Shown here in pieces: positions 51,726 to 62,432 of a stretch of 64,000 nt of DNA. The notes below the pieces were generated by a model. That model was not told where the DNA came from, searched no databases, and saw only the letters and a program-made list of their open reading frames with translations. Made by a program: the position numbers and the translations under genes. The DNA comes from Sodiomyces alkalinus F11. Its lineage: Eukaryota > Ascomycota > Sordariomycetes > Glomerellales > Plectosphaerellaceae. The stretch lies in the NCBI RefSeq assembly GCF_003711515.1, contig NW_021167080.1:124001-188000 (forward strand), in the 5' to 3' direction. Positions within the stretch are counted from its first letter, which is position 1; every line of letters begins with the position of its first letter.

Positions 51726-54558
51726 CCCGTGCTTATATCGGCTACCTTATCGGCTACGATTCCACTAATATCTTTCGTATCTAGGTACCTAGCCTACGCC
51801 GCTATAACCGCGTTATTCGCACGCGGGATATAGATTTTAACGAACGCGCCTTCTTCGACGGCGATATCGCTACCTTTAAGGATACCCTCCGTTAATTAAC
51901 TGAGGAATAACTAAAAAACCTAATTCGTTAGATCGAGTAGGAGAGGGCTAGAGATTCACGGCTATTTATAGACGTATAAGCTAAGGACCCCCCCCTTTAT
52001 ATAACTGCTTATTTTAAACATAACCCTTTGCCAGGGCTAGTTCCCCCCGGATCCCCTTCCTTGACGGCGTTACTATTAAGGTTATAGTTAGTGATACCCG
52101 GCCGTAAGGGGGTAGATAAGGCTATTTTAAGTCTAGATAGATAAGATTTAGGTTACGAATAATATAATTTAGCTAGTATAGCGCCTGATTACCGTCTATA
52201 TCCACCCGGTCTATTACTTCCTAGTTTACTAGTAACCCCGCTATCGGTTATAGCGCTAATAGTAGCCGTGATATTAGGAAACCGTGAATCCTTTACGGTT
52301 ATAGCCGTAAGATTCCTTATAGATAGAGGAATACGGTGCTACGATACCCCTGAAGTTATAGCTATAGTGCTTTTTATGGATAGAGGAGCGCGACTAATTC
52401 GGTAAGGGGATAGCTAGAAAAGAGAGTTTTAGGTAGCTGTATTTAACGCTGGCCGCTACGCCCTGAATATACGTACCTTAGATAGGACTCCGCTAACTAA
52501 ATTATAGTTAAAAAGGACTACGCCTATAACGCTATAATAGCATTTATCGTTATTACAAGAGTCCACGGCCCTAATAGTAGTCTCGGAAAATATAACCCCG
52601 GCGGCTACGAAGATCTATTATAAAGACCTCCCTCCTCCTCCGAAAAACCCTCGCGATATACCCTTATACCCTTACGGCTGCCTATTTCGATAGGTATAAG
52701 AAGACTACCTATAGAGCCACGAGTAGATAGGGTCGTGGATACGGGTAGTAGCGTCTATAGTAGATGGAAATCAGGTTCTTACTTCGATATAGATAATAAT
52801 ATACAAATTTAATAAGTATAGGTTTCTATATAAATATAAGGTAAGGCTTATATTATAGTACGAGGAGATTAGTAATATTAATCCTCCCTCGAGGAGATAT
52901 ACGTAACTATATTAGTACGACGGTTATTCCGCGCGTTAGTTGTAATCGCCGCCCGTTTTAACCTTACGCTATTATAATTCGACGTTATAAATGCGTTTAT
53001 ATACGCGCCCCTCCCCCACGATATCTTTATATACACGCCGCTAGGTTTTCTAGCCCCTAGGAGCCGTTTACACCTAAAAAAGGCGTTATATAGGCTTAAG
53101 AAGTCCTTATTACTTTAGTAAAAGCACTTTTTGGCTATCCTCTTAGCGGACGGTTTTTAGATAATGCCGTAGAAACCGTGTTATTTTCTGCGTCGTGGTT
53201 TAATCCTGTTGTTTTATGTTAACGATATCGTTATTACTTATAAGAAATAATATAAGGTATAGATAAAGCAGGCTATTAATAACCTATAACGCTACTATAA
53301 CCTATAAGGTAGCGATCCTTTATAGTAGTTCCTTAGTATTAAGGTTATTCGCGACTGTATCGCCCGTAAAATCTAGTTATCATAACGCGACTACGTTATA
53401 AAATTAGAACGCCTATTAAAGCTAAATAGTAAGCATAGCAGTAATTATTACCTAACGCACCTAATTAAAATCGTAGAACTACTACCCTATTTAGGGACCT
53501 TAACTGATATTAAAAGCTATTAACGGAAGATAGGATCTATGCTATACATAGTAGTGATATCGCGGCCTGATATCGCGTTTATAGTATCTAGGCTATGCCG
53601 TTTTAACGTTAATCTAGGGCCTATACACTATAAGGCCGCCGATTATCTAATCCTTTATCTAATTAATAGCTAATGGTTTACGTTAGAACTAGGGGGTAGC
53701 GATACTATCAAAATCTATACTAATACCTTATTTGCCGATAATACCCTTAATCGTAAAAGTAGTTAAGCATATATATAATACTTATTTAGCGGTATAATCG
53801 CGTGGCGCGCTAATAAGCAGAATACGGTTATAATATTAATAATAAAAGTAGAGCTATTAGCGTTAGTATAAGGTATAAAAAAGGGTATCTTTATATAATA
53901 ACTATTACTTAGTATAGGAGTGGAATTTAACGATCCGGAATTAAGGATCCTATACGATAATAACTAAACGATTCGATTAGTTAATTAAGAGATTAGTATA
54001 ATAATAACGCGCCTCCGTTACGTGGATATCCATAGCTACTGGTTATATTAGGTAAAGGAATAAGGGTAAATACTCGTAACGTATATTACGAGCGCGGAAA
54101 TAGCAGTAGACGGCCTAACGAAGGCGGTATACGGCGAGAAATTTAAGATATTTAGGTTTTAGGTGGGTATAATAGATATACGGGAACGGTTATAGTAAAA
54201 ATACCTGGAGGAAGTCCGGATACAATATTTAGAGGCCCTAGAGAATAAATTTAAGGGCGGCTATAGCAAAGAGATTATAGGTTATATGCCTATTATATCT
54301 ACCAGTTATGAATAGCTTTAGTCGCCTAACTAACGTTTTAGGGCGATTAGGGGGTATGTTGAATAGACTATGGTCTTTTCGGTTACGTAATAGGCCGGAT
54401 TGCGAAGAGTATAATCCGGGTAGACGCTTATAGAATCTGCGCTATATAAAATACGGCGGTAACGTTTTCCTAACAGTCTGATATAGTTATAATCGTATAT
54501 AATTATCTTGATTAATTTTGACCTATTTATGACGGTTTTGACTATGCTTTATCTAACA
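51726..54558 (+). mobile_element. Copia-3 retrotransposon, 5'-truncated, with 3' LTR
   Basis: Starts within the C-terminal part of a Copia integrase (GYLIGYDSTNIFRI, then VIRTRDIDFNERAFFDG, about 51738-51870). RT has the YVDD box as LLFYVNDIVITY near 53205-53240. RNase H shows SMLYIVVISRPDIAFIVSRL then AWRANKQNTVITL near 53800-53850. The LTR at 54357-54558 follows. Gag and most of integrase are missing. Confidence 0.88.
54357..54558 (+). repeat. 3' LTR of Copia-3
   Basis: Starts TGTTGAATAGAC after AGGGGGTA (polypurine tract) and ends ATCTAACA, 202 bp. Relatives on the minus strand are at 5237-5435 and 5979-6209. Confidence 0.85.
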
Positions 54559-54833
54559 CTTATAAGAATCGTATATTAAAAATATACTACTACGCCGAAA
54601 GGGAATTCCTATATATCTTATACATAGGCCTTATTTAAGTGCTTATATATTCAATACGATATTAAGACGCTACGGCAGCAACCAGGTTAGACCTCTATAT
54701 CTATAGGTATAAGGATAATTAACGATTATTATATAATTAATCGAATGTAAAAAGCGTGGAGAACGCCGAATTAGCTATAGAGCTATTACTATAGTTATTA
54801 TACGGTCGGAAAAGGACAAAGGCAAAAAAGAAA

Positions 54834-54995
54834 GAGAGCGTATAAATAGCAGGCACCTTTGGATATCTAGCAGGCAAAATATATATATGCAGAGGTAAGT
54901 TCCTTTATATATAAACTGCCCATTAATACCGGGGTCTCGCCTACGTAGGTATAAGCAGTGATATTTTATACGTAGCTCTTAATTCGTAATAATAG
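54834..54995 (+). repeat. Left terminal inverted repeat of the MULE
   Basis: 162 bp; inverse partner is 57380-57541. Outer base differences (GAGAGCG against GGGAGCG) are G-to-A. Confidence 0.93.
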
Positions 54996-55101
54996 CCTAA
55001 TTACGTTATACCTCCTTCTACCTTACCTACTTACCTTACTTACCTTACTACCTATTAACCTCCCTTCTATTAACGCCTCTATTAACGCCGCCGTTTTAAC
55101 G

Positions 55102-57118
55102 ATAGATACGGATCCTGACGAACGCCTTTACGGCCCCCCTCCCCCCTCGGACCTAGTTTTTATATCTAGGTAAGAGGTAGATACAGTAATCCGTTCTTAC
55201 GCCTTCTCCTATAGATATAGCCTTATTATCACCGAATAGTATCCTCGCAGGGGTAAAGCCGTGCGTGTAACGTATCGTTACGGGAAGGGCAGAGCCTCGT
55301 AGCCCGTCGACGTCTTTAATACCTATAAAAGTAAGCGCTGTAAAACGAGCTCCTAGATAACTAACTACCCCTTCCGTATATCGATTAAGGGAAAAGATAG
55401 GCGGTGGGTTATCCAGCCTATTAATAGTAGTTAATCCTCTACTTATAACCACGGCTTCCTTACGGCTTCCTCCTTTCTATCGTTTCGAACGTCCTAGATC
55501 ATAACACGTAAGGATAAGATCGTTACTATATATAATAGCGGTATTCGGCCTTATCAGATTATAATAAAGCTCTATAATCCTGAAGTAGGAGAAGCGGAGC
55601 CACTTTAGGAGATCTCCCGTCGAGATATCCTTAACCTACTCGCTCGATACCGGCGTGAAGAACTCGCTGGCCGTACTCCTATCCAGTGGCTCTATAAGGT
55701 AAGTATATACTCCTTTTATATCTAATTACCTACTAACCACTACTATTTTATAGTAATTAGATAACGATACTAAGTACTTCTACCGCGATCTTAAGGATAA
55801 CCTAGGCCGAGTAAAGTATCCGTTTATTACGCCTCGGTCTATTAGAGAGCTGCTCTGAGAGTCTCCCGACATGATACTATTCGACTATACCTATAAGACT
55901 AATCGGTTTAATATGCCTCTGCTTAGTATTTACGGTATCTCGCCTTTAAGTAAGGCGTTCTAGGTTACCTGCGTCTTTCTTAATAGCGAGAAAGAGGCTT
56001 AATACTCGTGGGCGTTTAACTACTTAGTTAAATACCTTAAAGAAGGATTCACTTTCCCGCGTTACTTTATTTCCGACCAGGAACTAGCTCTAATAAACGC
56101 CCTAGATAGCCACTAAAAGCTAGAGCTTATTCCCTATATCCTGTGCCTTTAGCACGTTAATATAAACGTGCTTACTGAGTATAAGCAGTATTTTCCTAAG
56201 CTAATAAAGGTTAGTGATAGGATCGAGCGCTACCCGACCTTCACTACTTTTCTTAAGGATTAGAACTCTTTAGTTATAAGCAGTTCGGAGGATATATTTA
56301 TAAAGCAACTCTAGGACTTTTAACGCGATAGTAAGCACCTAGCCCCTATAGTTAACTACTATATAAAAACCTGGATTAAACTATTTAAGGAAAAGATTAT
56401 TCGTTGCTAGGTGAATCGTAATCCTTACTTTAGTAACTCCACGACTTCTATTACTAAGGCGTTATATACTAGCCTTAAGTCGTTCCTTTATAGCTCCTCT
56501 AGCGACCTAGCGATAGTCTTCCGTAAGTTATGCCTTTACTAGGATACCTAGAGGCGAGAGCTTCTGATTAAGAGGTCTCTAAGAATAAATAAGGTGCAGT
56601 TTTCTATAAGAGGAGTTCTCTTTAGCCTTGTCAGGTAAAAGATCGTGCCCTAAGCTCTGCAGAAGATCCAGCTCGAGATAGTAACTATACCTAAGGAAGC
56701 TAAGGGTAAGCTACTAGTTTAACTAAAAGAGCTATACGAACCCTATGCTATCTTACGCTATTTAGGCCTGCCTTATCGCTATATACTGCTTAGCTATCTA
56801 CGTAGTAAGGAGCCGTTAACCCTTAATTTAATTAATCGTCATTAGTAGTGGAATTATGGGGAGACGATTACGGCGACGCCTGGATCTAAGGTAATTAGTC
56901 CCTTAGATCCGGTGATTATACGTGTAAAAGGACGCCTAAAAGGTGCAGTTACGACATCCGGTTTAAGTTATAAAAAGGGCTATAGTAAGACTAGCACGAA
57001 GAGGGCCCTATCTGGCTTTAAGATAGCGGTAGCCGAAGAGCGCTACGAGGCACTCCTACCACCTTTAACGGCGCCTGCAGCTCTATTAACGACGACGTTT
57101 AAGGGTGGCAGTATATAA
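55102..57118 (+). pseudogene. MULE transposase with FAR1-like N-terminal domain, intron-containing, RIP-inactivated
   Basis: The probable start is ATA at 55102 (ATG changed by G-to-A). An N-terminal FAR1/WRKY-GCM-like zinc-finger part ends with SKRCKTSS, PFRISIKGKDRRWVI and YNHGF (HNH altered) at about 55325-55455. An intron at 55699-55753 keeps GTAAGT, a CTAAC branch site and TAG. The MULE catalytic region follows: FDYTYKTNRFNMPLLSIYG (55880-55940), FISDQELALINAL with the second acidic residue, then YILCL-HVN near 56137-56163 (the usual Trp is TAG). The last 68 codons (56912-57118) are open. At least ten TAA/TAG/TGA stops kill it. Confidence 0.88.
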
Positions 57119-57379
57119 GCCCTAAGGGCTAGCGCCCGTGTTTTTAACGACGTTTTTAACGAAGAGGAATCTTAGGAAGCTCTAGAAGAGACTTAGAGTA
57201 ATTAGACTATATATCGCGAGGGCGAGATTTCGGCCTAGTTTAAGGGTTAATTAGATAAAGACTTATGTATACGTGAGGAGATAGAAAAGGCACTTAAGGA
57301 GGCTATTCGTGAGATGATAGAACTTAACGAAATAGTAGTCTAAGCCTTTAAGGCTGTTATTAGCTAGGTAGTTAATTAA

Positions 57380-57541
57380 CTATTATTACGAATTAAGAGC
57401 TACGTATAAAATATCACTGCTTATACCTGCGTAGGCGAGACCCCGGTATTGGTGGGCAGTTTGTATATAAAGGAACTTACCTCTGTATATGCATATTTTG
57501 CCTGCTGGATATCTAAAGGTGCCTGCTATTTATACGCTCCC
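57380..57541 (-). repeat. Right terminal inverted repeat of the MULE
   Basis: 162 bp; ends ACGCTCCC, followed at once by the AAAAGAAA duplication. It keeps more CA/TG (for example TGGGCAG, TGCCTGCTGG) than the left copy, so RIP hit the two ends unequally. Confidence 0.93.
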
Positions 57542-57549
57542 AAAAGAAA

Positions 57550-58262
57550 TAGAGTTAATAGCTAGCGGGGGCTATTACGGGCTATTACTAATTAAACTAT
57601 AGTCCGATTAAGAGGTTGCTATAGTCTAAATATATACACTCTTTATTATATACTAAAGGGGCTATTCTAAATCCTAGAAACTCTAGGGCCTATAATACTA
57701 GCTAGCTAAAGATATACCTAGATATAGTACATTAAAAAGGGCTTTAAAAGATATAAACTATTTACTATATACGGTTATAAGCGGGGCCCTGCCCTGCCTT
57801 ATACTACTCTACCCGTAAGATATAAAAGTCACCTCTTAAAAGAGGTAGGGAAGGCCCGTCCTGTTAAATATCTTTATTATATAAACGGAATAGTAGGATC
57901 GCCTCAGGGATATAAAGAGGCTAAGCGTAGGATATTAAGACGGCTGTCTTTTAATAACTCTATAATATCCTAATAGCCTCTTACCCCCCCTTAGCGCTAG
58001 CGATCTACCTAGACTAACTTAAACCCTAGCTTATAACTATTTATATTAGCTATTAGCCTAAAAGTATAACCTAAATATATAAATACAGCGAACCAGGCCT
58101 ATATCGGCCCTATAATAGTACTAGTTTACTTAAAGAAGAGTATAAAGTTTTTCCCCCGGGTTTTCACCTTTATAGCTATCTGAGAAAGACTATATAGCCT
58201 AGTTAGGCTTTCATAGATTAAATAGGATAGCGGGGTAAGATTGATAATAATAATAATAATAT
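57550..58262 (+). mobile_element. 5'-truncated LINE B-type tail
   Basis: Positions 58020-58262 match the LINE B 3' ends and finish in (AATA)n at 58240-58262. Upstream sequence to 57550 is TA-rich and probably part of the same piece, or of the DNA into which the MULE jumped. Confidence 0.7.
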
Positions 58263-58415
58263 ACTATACTCCCTAATATAATAGTATAATAAATATATAT
58301 TATATACTTTAATTATTTTAATAGAAATTAACTATATTTAAATCGCTTTAATATATATATCTAGAAAATATTTAGGGTATTAAAAGAACTATAATAGCTA
58401 TAACTTATATACCGT
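58263..58415. other. AT-rich border of gene island 2
   Basis: Strongly AT-rich, unlike the CpG-keeping repeats; no gene or repeat family recognised. It may hold the 3' UTR of the SLP1-like gene after heavy mutation. Confidence 0.45.
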
Positions 58416-60911
58416 TTATCCTTCTAATAATGCATAGAATATATCGGAGGAATTCTTATATACTGAATCTGGATATATATAGAACGCACTATTAACTATA
58501 TCCTGATGGGCTTGACATTGAGTAAAAGCCGAATGGTGTCCGGGCGGTGTGCAAGGTTCGCTTTGGGACTTCTGACCCCTCTTTCCCAGACGGTATTCGA
58601 ACTGCTCTATAAGCTCGGTCCTCGAGGGATCTTGTCCTCTACTGGGTTTCCGTGAAAAGCAGCGTGTGGTGGCTTCTTCGAAGGTGCCCGTGGGATCTCT
58701 CGGCGAAGCCGGATTGGTCGACGAAAACGGTACAGGAGGGGCAACAATGGCCCTCGAAAATATAACAAGTGCAAGGCAAGACAGTAGAAGAATGGCCTGT
58801 AGGATGGCCATCCGCTTCTGAAAGACGACCTCATCTGCCAGAACATTTAGGCGTGTACTAAGTGCGACAGCTTCCCTCTCCGACAGTTCTCTCTGTCTCT
58901 CAAGTGCTATGACTGTGGACTGCCACATCTGCTCATATTGCATTCTCACACTGCGAAGTTCCGATAGGACAGTGCGGTTTAGACGGTCTAAAAATAGGTC
59001 AACCTTCATGAGTTGCCTTTTCTCAGCGGTCAGCTGCGAATGCTGGAGAAATCGCGACTGCTCGTCCAGATACTTCAGAGATAATGTTACGTTCGACTCA
59101 AGGAGCTGTAAGCGTTTGCTGATGGCCTTATGAAAACTTTCTTGAACGGTAGGAGAAGGAGGGGTTGTAGAAGTTGAGGTGCCATTTCTGGAGCGAATAC
59201 TTCCTTGAGCTGCTGGCGATGGTCTACTCGTCGAACTGGAGCCGCCAGACCCGGACATTACCGAGCTTTCCGAAGAAAGCCCCGTCGGATGAGACCCTGA
59301 TTGAGAGAATGGTCGCGATATAGAGTTAGGAGGCGGCAAACTCGTATTAATGAACCGGGAAGAACACTGCGAGGTCGATGATGGTAGTGATGTTTGGGTA
59401 GCTGTTGGCGGTTGGGGTTGCTCGCGCAGCGCTTCGTCATCACGCGCGTAGCAGTTTGCTCTGCGATACTGTTGTTGCGACTCTAGGACAGATGTCCCCG
59501 ACAGAGTGCTATCAACGAAAACGCTCAAACCGCTTTCGAGAAGACCGCAAGTGGGCTCCTTGGGGGCCACGGAGAAGCACCTGTTGGCCTGTGACGAGTC
59601 TCCCGACGCCATGGGACTGTGTGCATCATGATTTGAATGAGCAGAAGACGGCTGCGCCCGTTCCGTATCCTCCTCTTGAATGAGAGTATTATAACCCGCC
59701 CGGGCGGGTGTGCTGGTCTCTTCACTCGGCGAAACGTTCGCCTCCACAGCTTCGTCGTCCTCGGAACCCGCCTCTGTTTCTTTCCAAGATTCGAGCATTC
59801 GCGTACCATGAATCCGCAAGAGGGACACTGGACAGTAATACTCATTGCCGTAGTGGCTAAGAAATTCGATGCGGACATATTTTGCCCAAATTAATGGGTT
59901 AGGCACCAGAAACGATTGGATGTCCCTGGAGTTTTTCGCCTCGAAGACACCCAAGTCTTTCCACTTGTCCATTTTTACCGGGTACCGGTCACTCACGCTT
60001 ACTCTGAATTGCCTGATCATGCTAGAGAAAAACTCGAAATTGGCAATTACCACAGTGTCGACGAGGATATCGTCTGTGAGTTCAACGATGACAAATTTGT
60101 TCTCAGCGGCACATTCCAATAACATGTACGAGTCCTTATTCTCAACCAAGATCGCCTTGGCATTTTTCGCACCGTCGCTGGTCTTCAGGACGGTCGCCCC
60201 GGCGTCGAACGATGAGTAAGAGAATCTTTCTTTGCATGTCTTTCCGGCGTCCTTGGGGCGGTGGTACTGCCCTTTACCGTCATCATATAGCACGGGTTCG
60301 TCTTGTTGGTCGTGGTCGCGCTGGTCAGCAGACCCCTGGTTTGCAATAGCCGTGAGGCTGCTGGCTTGCTCGGAGACTGGTTCAACCTGTCGCGCAGTGC
60401 CGCTGTCCTGTGAGGAGACGTCTGTGCTTTCAGAGGGACCTTCATATTGTTCGCCCATGATGTCCCGGACGGCTTCCCGAGCCCTCAAGTTCTTCCAGTC
60501 TTCGAACGACAAGAATGTCTCCGTGGCGAACTCTTCATCTCTAACCACTTCGATGGAGACAGCTCGACCATTTTGGTCTGTATATGAAGCTGACCCCTGG
60601 GAGGATGGCGTTGTCCAGCTTGAGTCTGTCACGGACCAGCTGCTTTTGAGGCATCGCTCTGAAAGGCTGTGCAAAATATGGTTGATTCTCGTAGCCGGGC
60701 AAAAGTCCGTGGCCATAGGCGCTGTTCTGTTCTCTAAGACCGCAGATGTGGTCCCATGAGAGGGTCTCAGTTGCGTGAAGATGAGAAGCAAAGTAAACAG
60801 GCCTCGCAGCTGTAAACGACGAAGCATACCTGGCTCGCCCATCTTTTGAAACATGGGCCAAGGCAGTTCAGTGCAGGTCGTTCTTTGTACGAGCAAGAGC
60901 CAAGCATTCAA
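58416..60911 (-). CDS. slp1: SLP1/SUCO-type SUN-like domain protein of the ER membrane
   Basis: Single exon, up to 831 aa. Yeast Slp1 works with Emp65 in the ER to protect soluble proteins from degradation, and animal SUCO/OPT is related. A hydrophobic leader (RGLFTLLLIFTQL) suggests an N-terminal signal. It could start at Met1 (60911) or, better for a signal peptide, Met29 (60827). The Slp1-typical FLSFEDWK motif is near residue 133. The SUN-like domain is at about 225-375 (CKERFSYSSFDAGATVLKTS, then YCPVSLLRIHGT). A Ser/Thr-rich linker, a coiled-coil region (about 600-690) and one membrane segment (MAILQAILLLSCLALVIFS, about 700-720) follow. The last 30 or so codons lie in AT-rich border DNA and may not be native. 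A retroelement sits 49 bp upstream. Confidence 0.88.
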   Translation of the reverse strand: MNAWLLLVQRTTCTELPWPMFQKMGEPGMLRRLQLRGLFTLLLIFTQLRPSHGTTSAVLENRTAPMATDFCPATRINHILHSLSERCLKSSWSVTDSSWTTPSSQGSASYTDQNGRAVSIEVVRDEEFATETFLSFEDWKNLRAREAVRDIMGEQYEGPSESTDVSSQDSGTARQVEPVSEQASSLTAIANQGSADQRDHDQQDEPVLYDDGKGQYHRPKDAGKTCKERFSYSSFDAGATVLKTSDGAKNAKAILVENKDSYMLLECAAENKFVIVELTDDILVDTVVIANFEFFSSMIRQFRVSVSDRYPVKMDKWKDLGVFEAKNSRDIQSFLVPNPLIWAKYVRIEFLSHYGNEYYCPVSLLRIHGTRMLESWKETEAGSEDDEAVEANVSPSEETSTPARAGYNTLIQEEDTERAQPSSAHSNHDAHSPMASGDSSQANRCFSVAPKEPTCGLLESGLSVFVDSTLSGTSVLESQQQYRRANCYARDDEALREQPQPPTATQTSLPSSTSQCSSRFINTSLPPPNSISRPFSQSGSHPTGLSSESSVMSGSGGSSSTSRPSPAAQGSIRSRNGTSTSTTPPSPTVQESFHKAISKRLQLLESNVTLSLKYLDEQSRFLQHSQLTAEKRQLMKVDLFLDRLNRTVLSELRSVRMQYEQMWQSTVIALERQRELSEREAVALSTRLNVLADEVVFQKRMAILQAILLLSCLALVIFSRAIVAPPVPFSSTNPASPRDPTGTFEEATTRCFSRKPSRGQDPSRTELIEQFEYRLGKRGQKSQSEPCTPPGHHSAFTQCQAHQDIVNSAFYIYPDSVYKNSSDIFYALLEG

Positions 60912-60960
60912 CCATGGCTAGGTCAATGGAAGCCTTGGGTGGAACGTCTTACACGGCAGA

Positions 60961-61145
60961 TGTCAGATACCCACAGCCACCTTATGGGGGTGTGACTTGC
61001 GCCATTTTGTACACGGATGGGGCACTTCCGACCGATGTATTCATATCGATTTCACCTCTTATAGTTAGACATTCCCGCAGAGTACTTTTTACTCTTCTTT
61101 AATGCATATATATATCTTTATGCGTACCTTATTTGTGTGCTGACA
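60961..61145 (+). repeat. 5' LTR of the non-autonomous Copia derivative
   Basis: 185 bp, TGTCAG...CTGACA. It has many intact CA/TG sites (GGGTGTGACTTGCGCC), unlike its 3' partner. Confidence 0.93.
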
Positions 61146-61317
61146 GTTATAAGCCCGGCGTTCTAATAAACGAAGCTATTCCGATAGATCCTATAGCTTT
61201 AAGGCGGTTAAAATAGCCTTAAGTCTATAGCAGTTAGCTTAGTATTATTAGCTACGTCCGCCTCCTATACCTAAAAGACCTCCAAACTATTTACTTAAAG
61301 ATAGAGGTTAGACTAGC

Positions 61318-61800
61318 AGTTAATAGACCTGACGAAAACCATCACGATTAAGAGACTAGTTAATAGACCTAACGAAAACCATTATTGATTAAGGTTACCC
61401 TTACTATAGTAGTTGATAGAAGGTTACCCTTACTATAGTAGTTGATAGACCTGACGAAAACCATTATAATTAAGAGTATAGTTAATGGATATATAACGAA
61501 AACTATCACGACTAAGAGTAGTTAATGGACCTGGTAAAAACCATCACGAACTATTTAAGAGAGTAGTTAATGGACCTGATAAAAACTATTACCGAAGAGT
61601 TCCTGGATCTCTCGAAAACCTTATAAAGAAAAGAATCAGTTAATAGACCTAATAAAACCCATCACGATTAAAAGAACTAGTTAATAGACCTAGCGAAAAC
61701 TATCACGATTAAGAGAGTAGTTAATAGACCTGACGAAAACGATTATCGATTAAAAGCATAATTAATAGACCTAACGAAAACTATCACGACTATTACTTTA
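61318..61800 (+). repeat. Tandem array inside the non-autonomous Copia derivative
   Basis: About nine or ten units of 39-46 bp with core TTAATAGACCTGACGAAAAC, then CATCACGATTAAGAG. One part holds a different inserted direct repeat (GGTTACCCTTACTATAGTAG twice, 61392-61450). No protein frame. Confidence 0.85.
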
Positions 61801-62239
61801 AGAGTCTACGAAAGTAACTAGTCTATACTACCGCCGTTATATATAACGATTACCCGTGTAATACTCCTATATAGGTCTCCCTACTATAAAGATACTGCTA
61901 TTATTAAAATAGAGCTACGAGGAGAAGACTAGAATCGTTTTTTAGTTTAGATTAGAATAGTAAGCAGGTAAGTACTCCTATAGTTCTAGGAGGGTATTAG
62001 AGGAAACAGGCGGGGTACCGGGGTATATAGTAATACGCCCGGGTAAGGTTTTTAGGGTATATATCACGTGTGTTACTCAGCCCCTTTTATAGTACTAATT
62101 AAGGTAGATAGATATTTCCTCGGAGTACTTTTAGAACTCTCTAAGGCATAAGAATAATAGGTTTTATACCGATATTCTTAGCTTACGGCTTTAATTCAAG
62201 CAGAATAGTCAGGATTAATCCTATAGTTCTAGGGGGGTG

Positions 62240-62432
62240 TGTTAGATACCCACAGCCACCTTATCAAGGTATAACTGACGTTATTTTATACACGGATAGG
62301 GTACTTCCGACCGATATATCTATATCGATTTCCCCTCCTTTTACCTTATAGTTAGATATTCCCGCAGAGTACTTTTTACTCTTCTTTAATATATATATAT
62401 ATCTTTTTGCGTACCTTATTTATATACTGACA
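62240..62432 (+). repeat. 3' LTR of the non-autonomous Copia derivative
   Basis: 193 bp, TGTTAG...CTGACA, with several CA/TG sites changed to TA relative to 60961-61145. Confidence 0.93.

Larger units (their letters stand above)
54834..57541 (+). mobile_element. Complete MULE (Mutator-like) DNA transposon
   Basis: 2708 bp, with 162-bp terminal inverted repeats (54834-54995 and 57380-57541). They share GAGCGTATAAATAGCAGGC near the tip and continue with only a few, mostly transition, differences. An identical 8-bp duplication AAAAGAAA lies directly outside both ends (54826-54833, 57542-57549), within the 8-11 bp known for Mutator. A single transposase gene is inside. RIP stops show that the copy is dead. 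Confidence 0.95.
60961..62432 (+). mobile_element. Short non-autonomous Copia-1 derivative (TRIM-like) with target duplication
   Basis: 1472 bp: 5' LTR 60961-61145, internal part of about 1.09 kb, 3' LTR 62240-62432, flanked by the 5-bp duplication GCAGA (60956-60960 and 62433-62437). The polypurine tract GGGGGG (62232-62237) and sequence before it match the Copia-1 end at 1905-1948. No gag or pol is recognisable inside; instead there is a tandem array. It depends on Copia-1 proteins by inference. It lies in the upstream region of the SLP1-like gene. Confidence 0.92.

Noticed and set aside
55153..55452. 99-codon open frame on the minus strand
   Set aside because: It lies antisense to the N-terminal domain of the MULE transposase.
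61318..61800. Regularly spaced repeats resembling a CRISPR array
   Set aside because: Units are contiguous tandem repeats with variable ends and no unique spacers, inside a eukaryotic LTR element.
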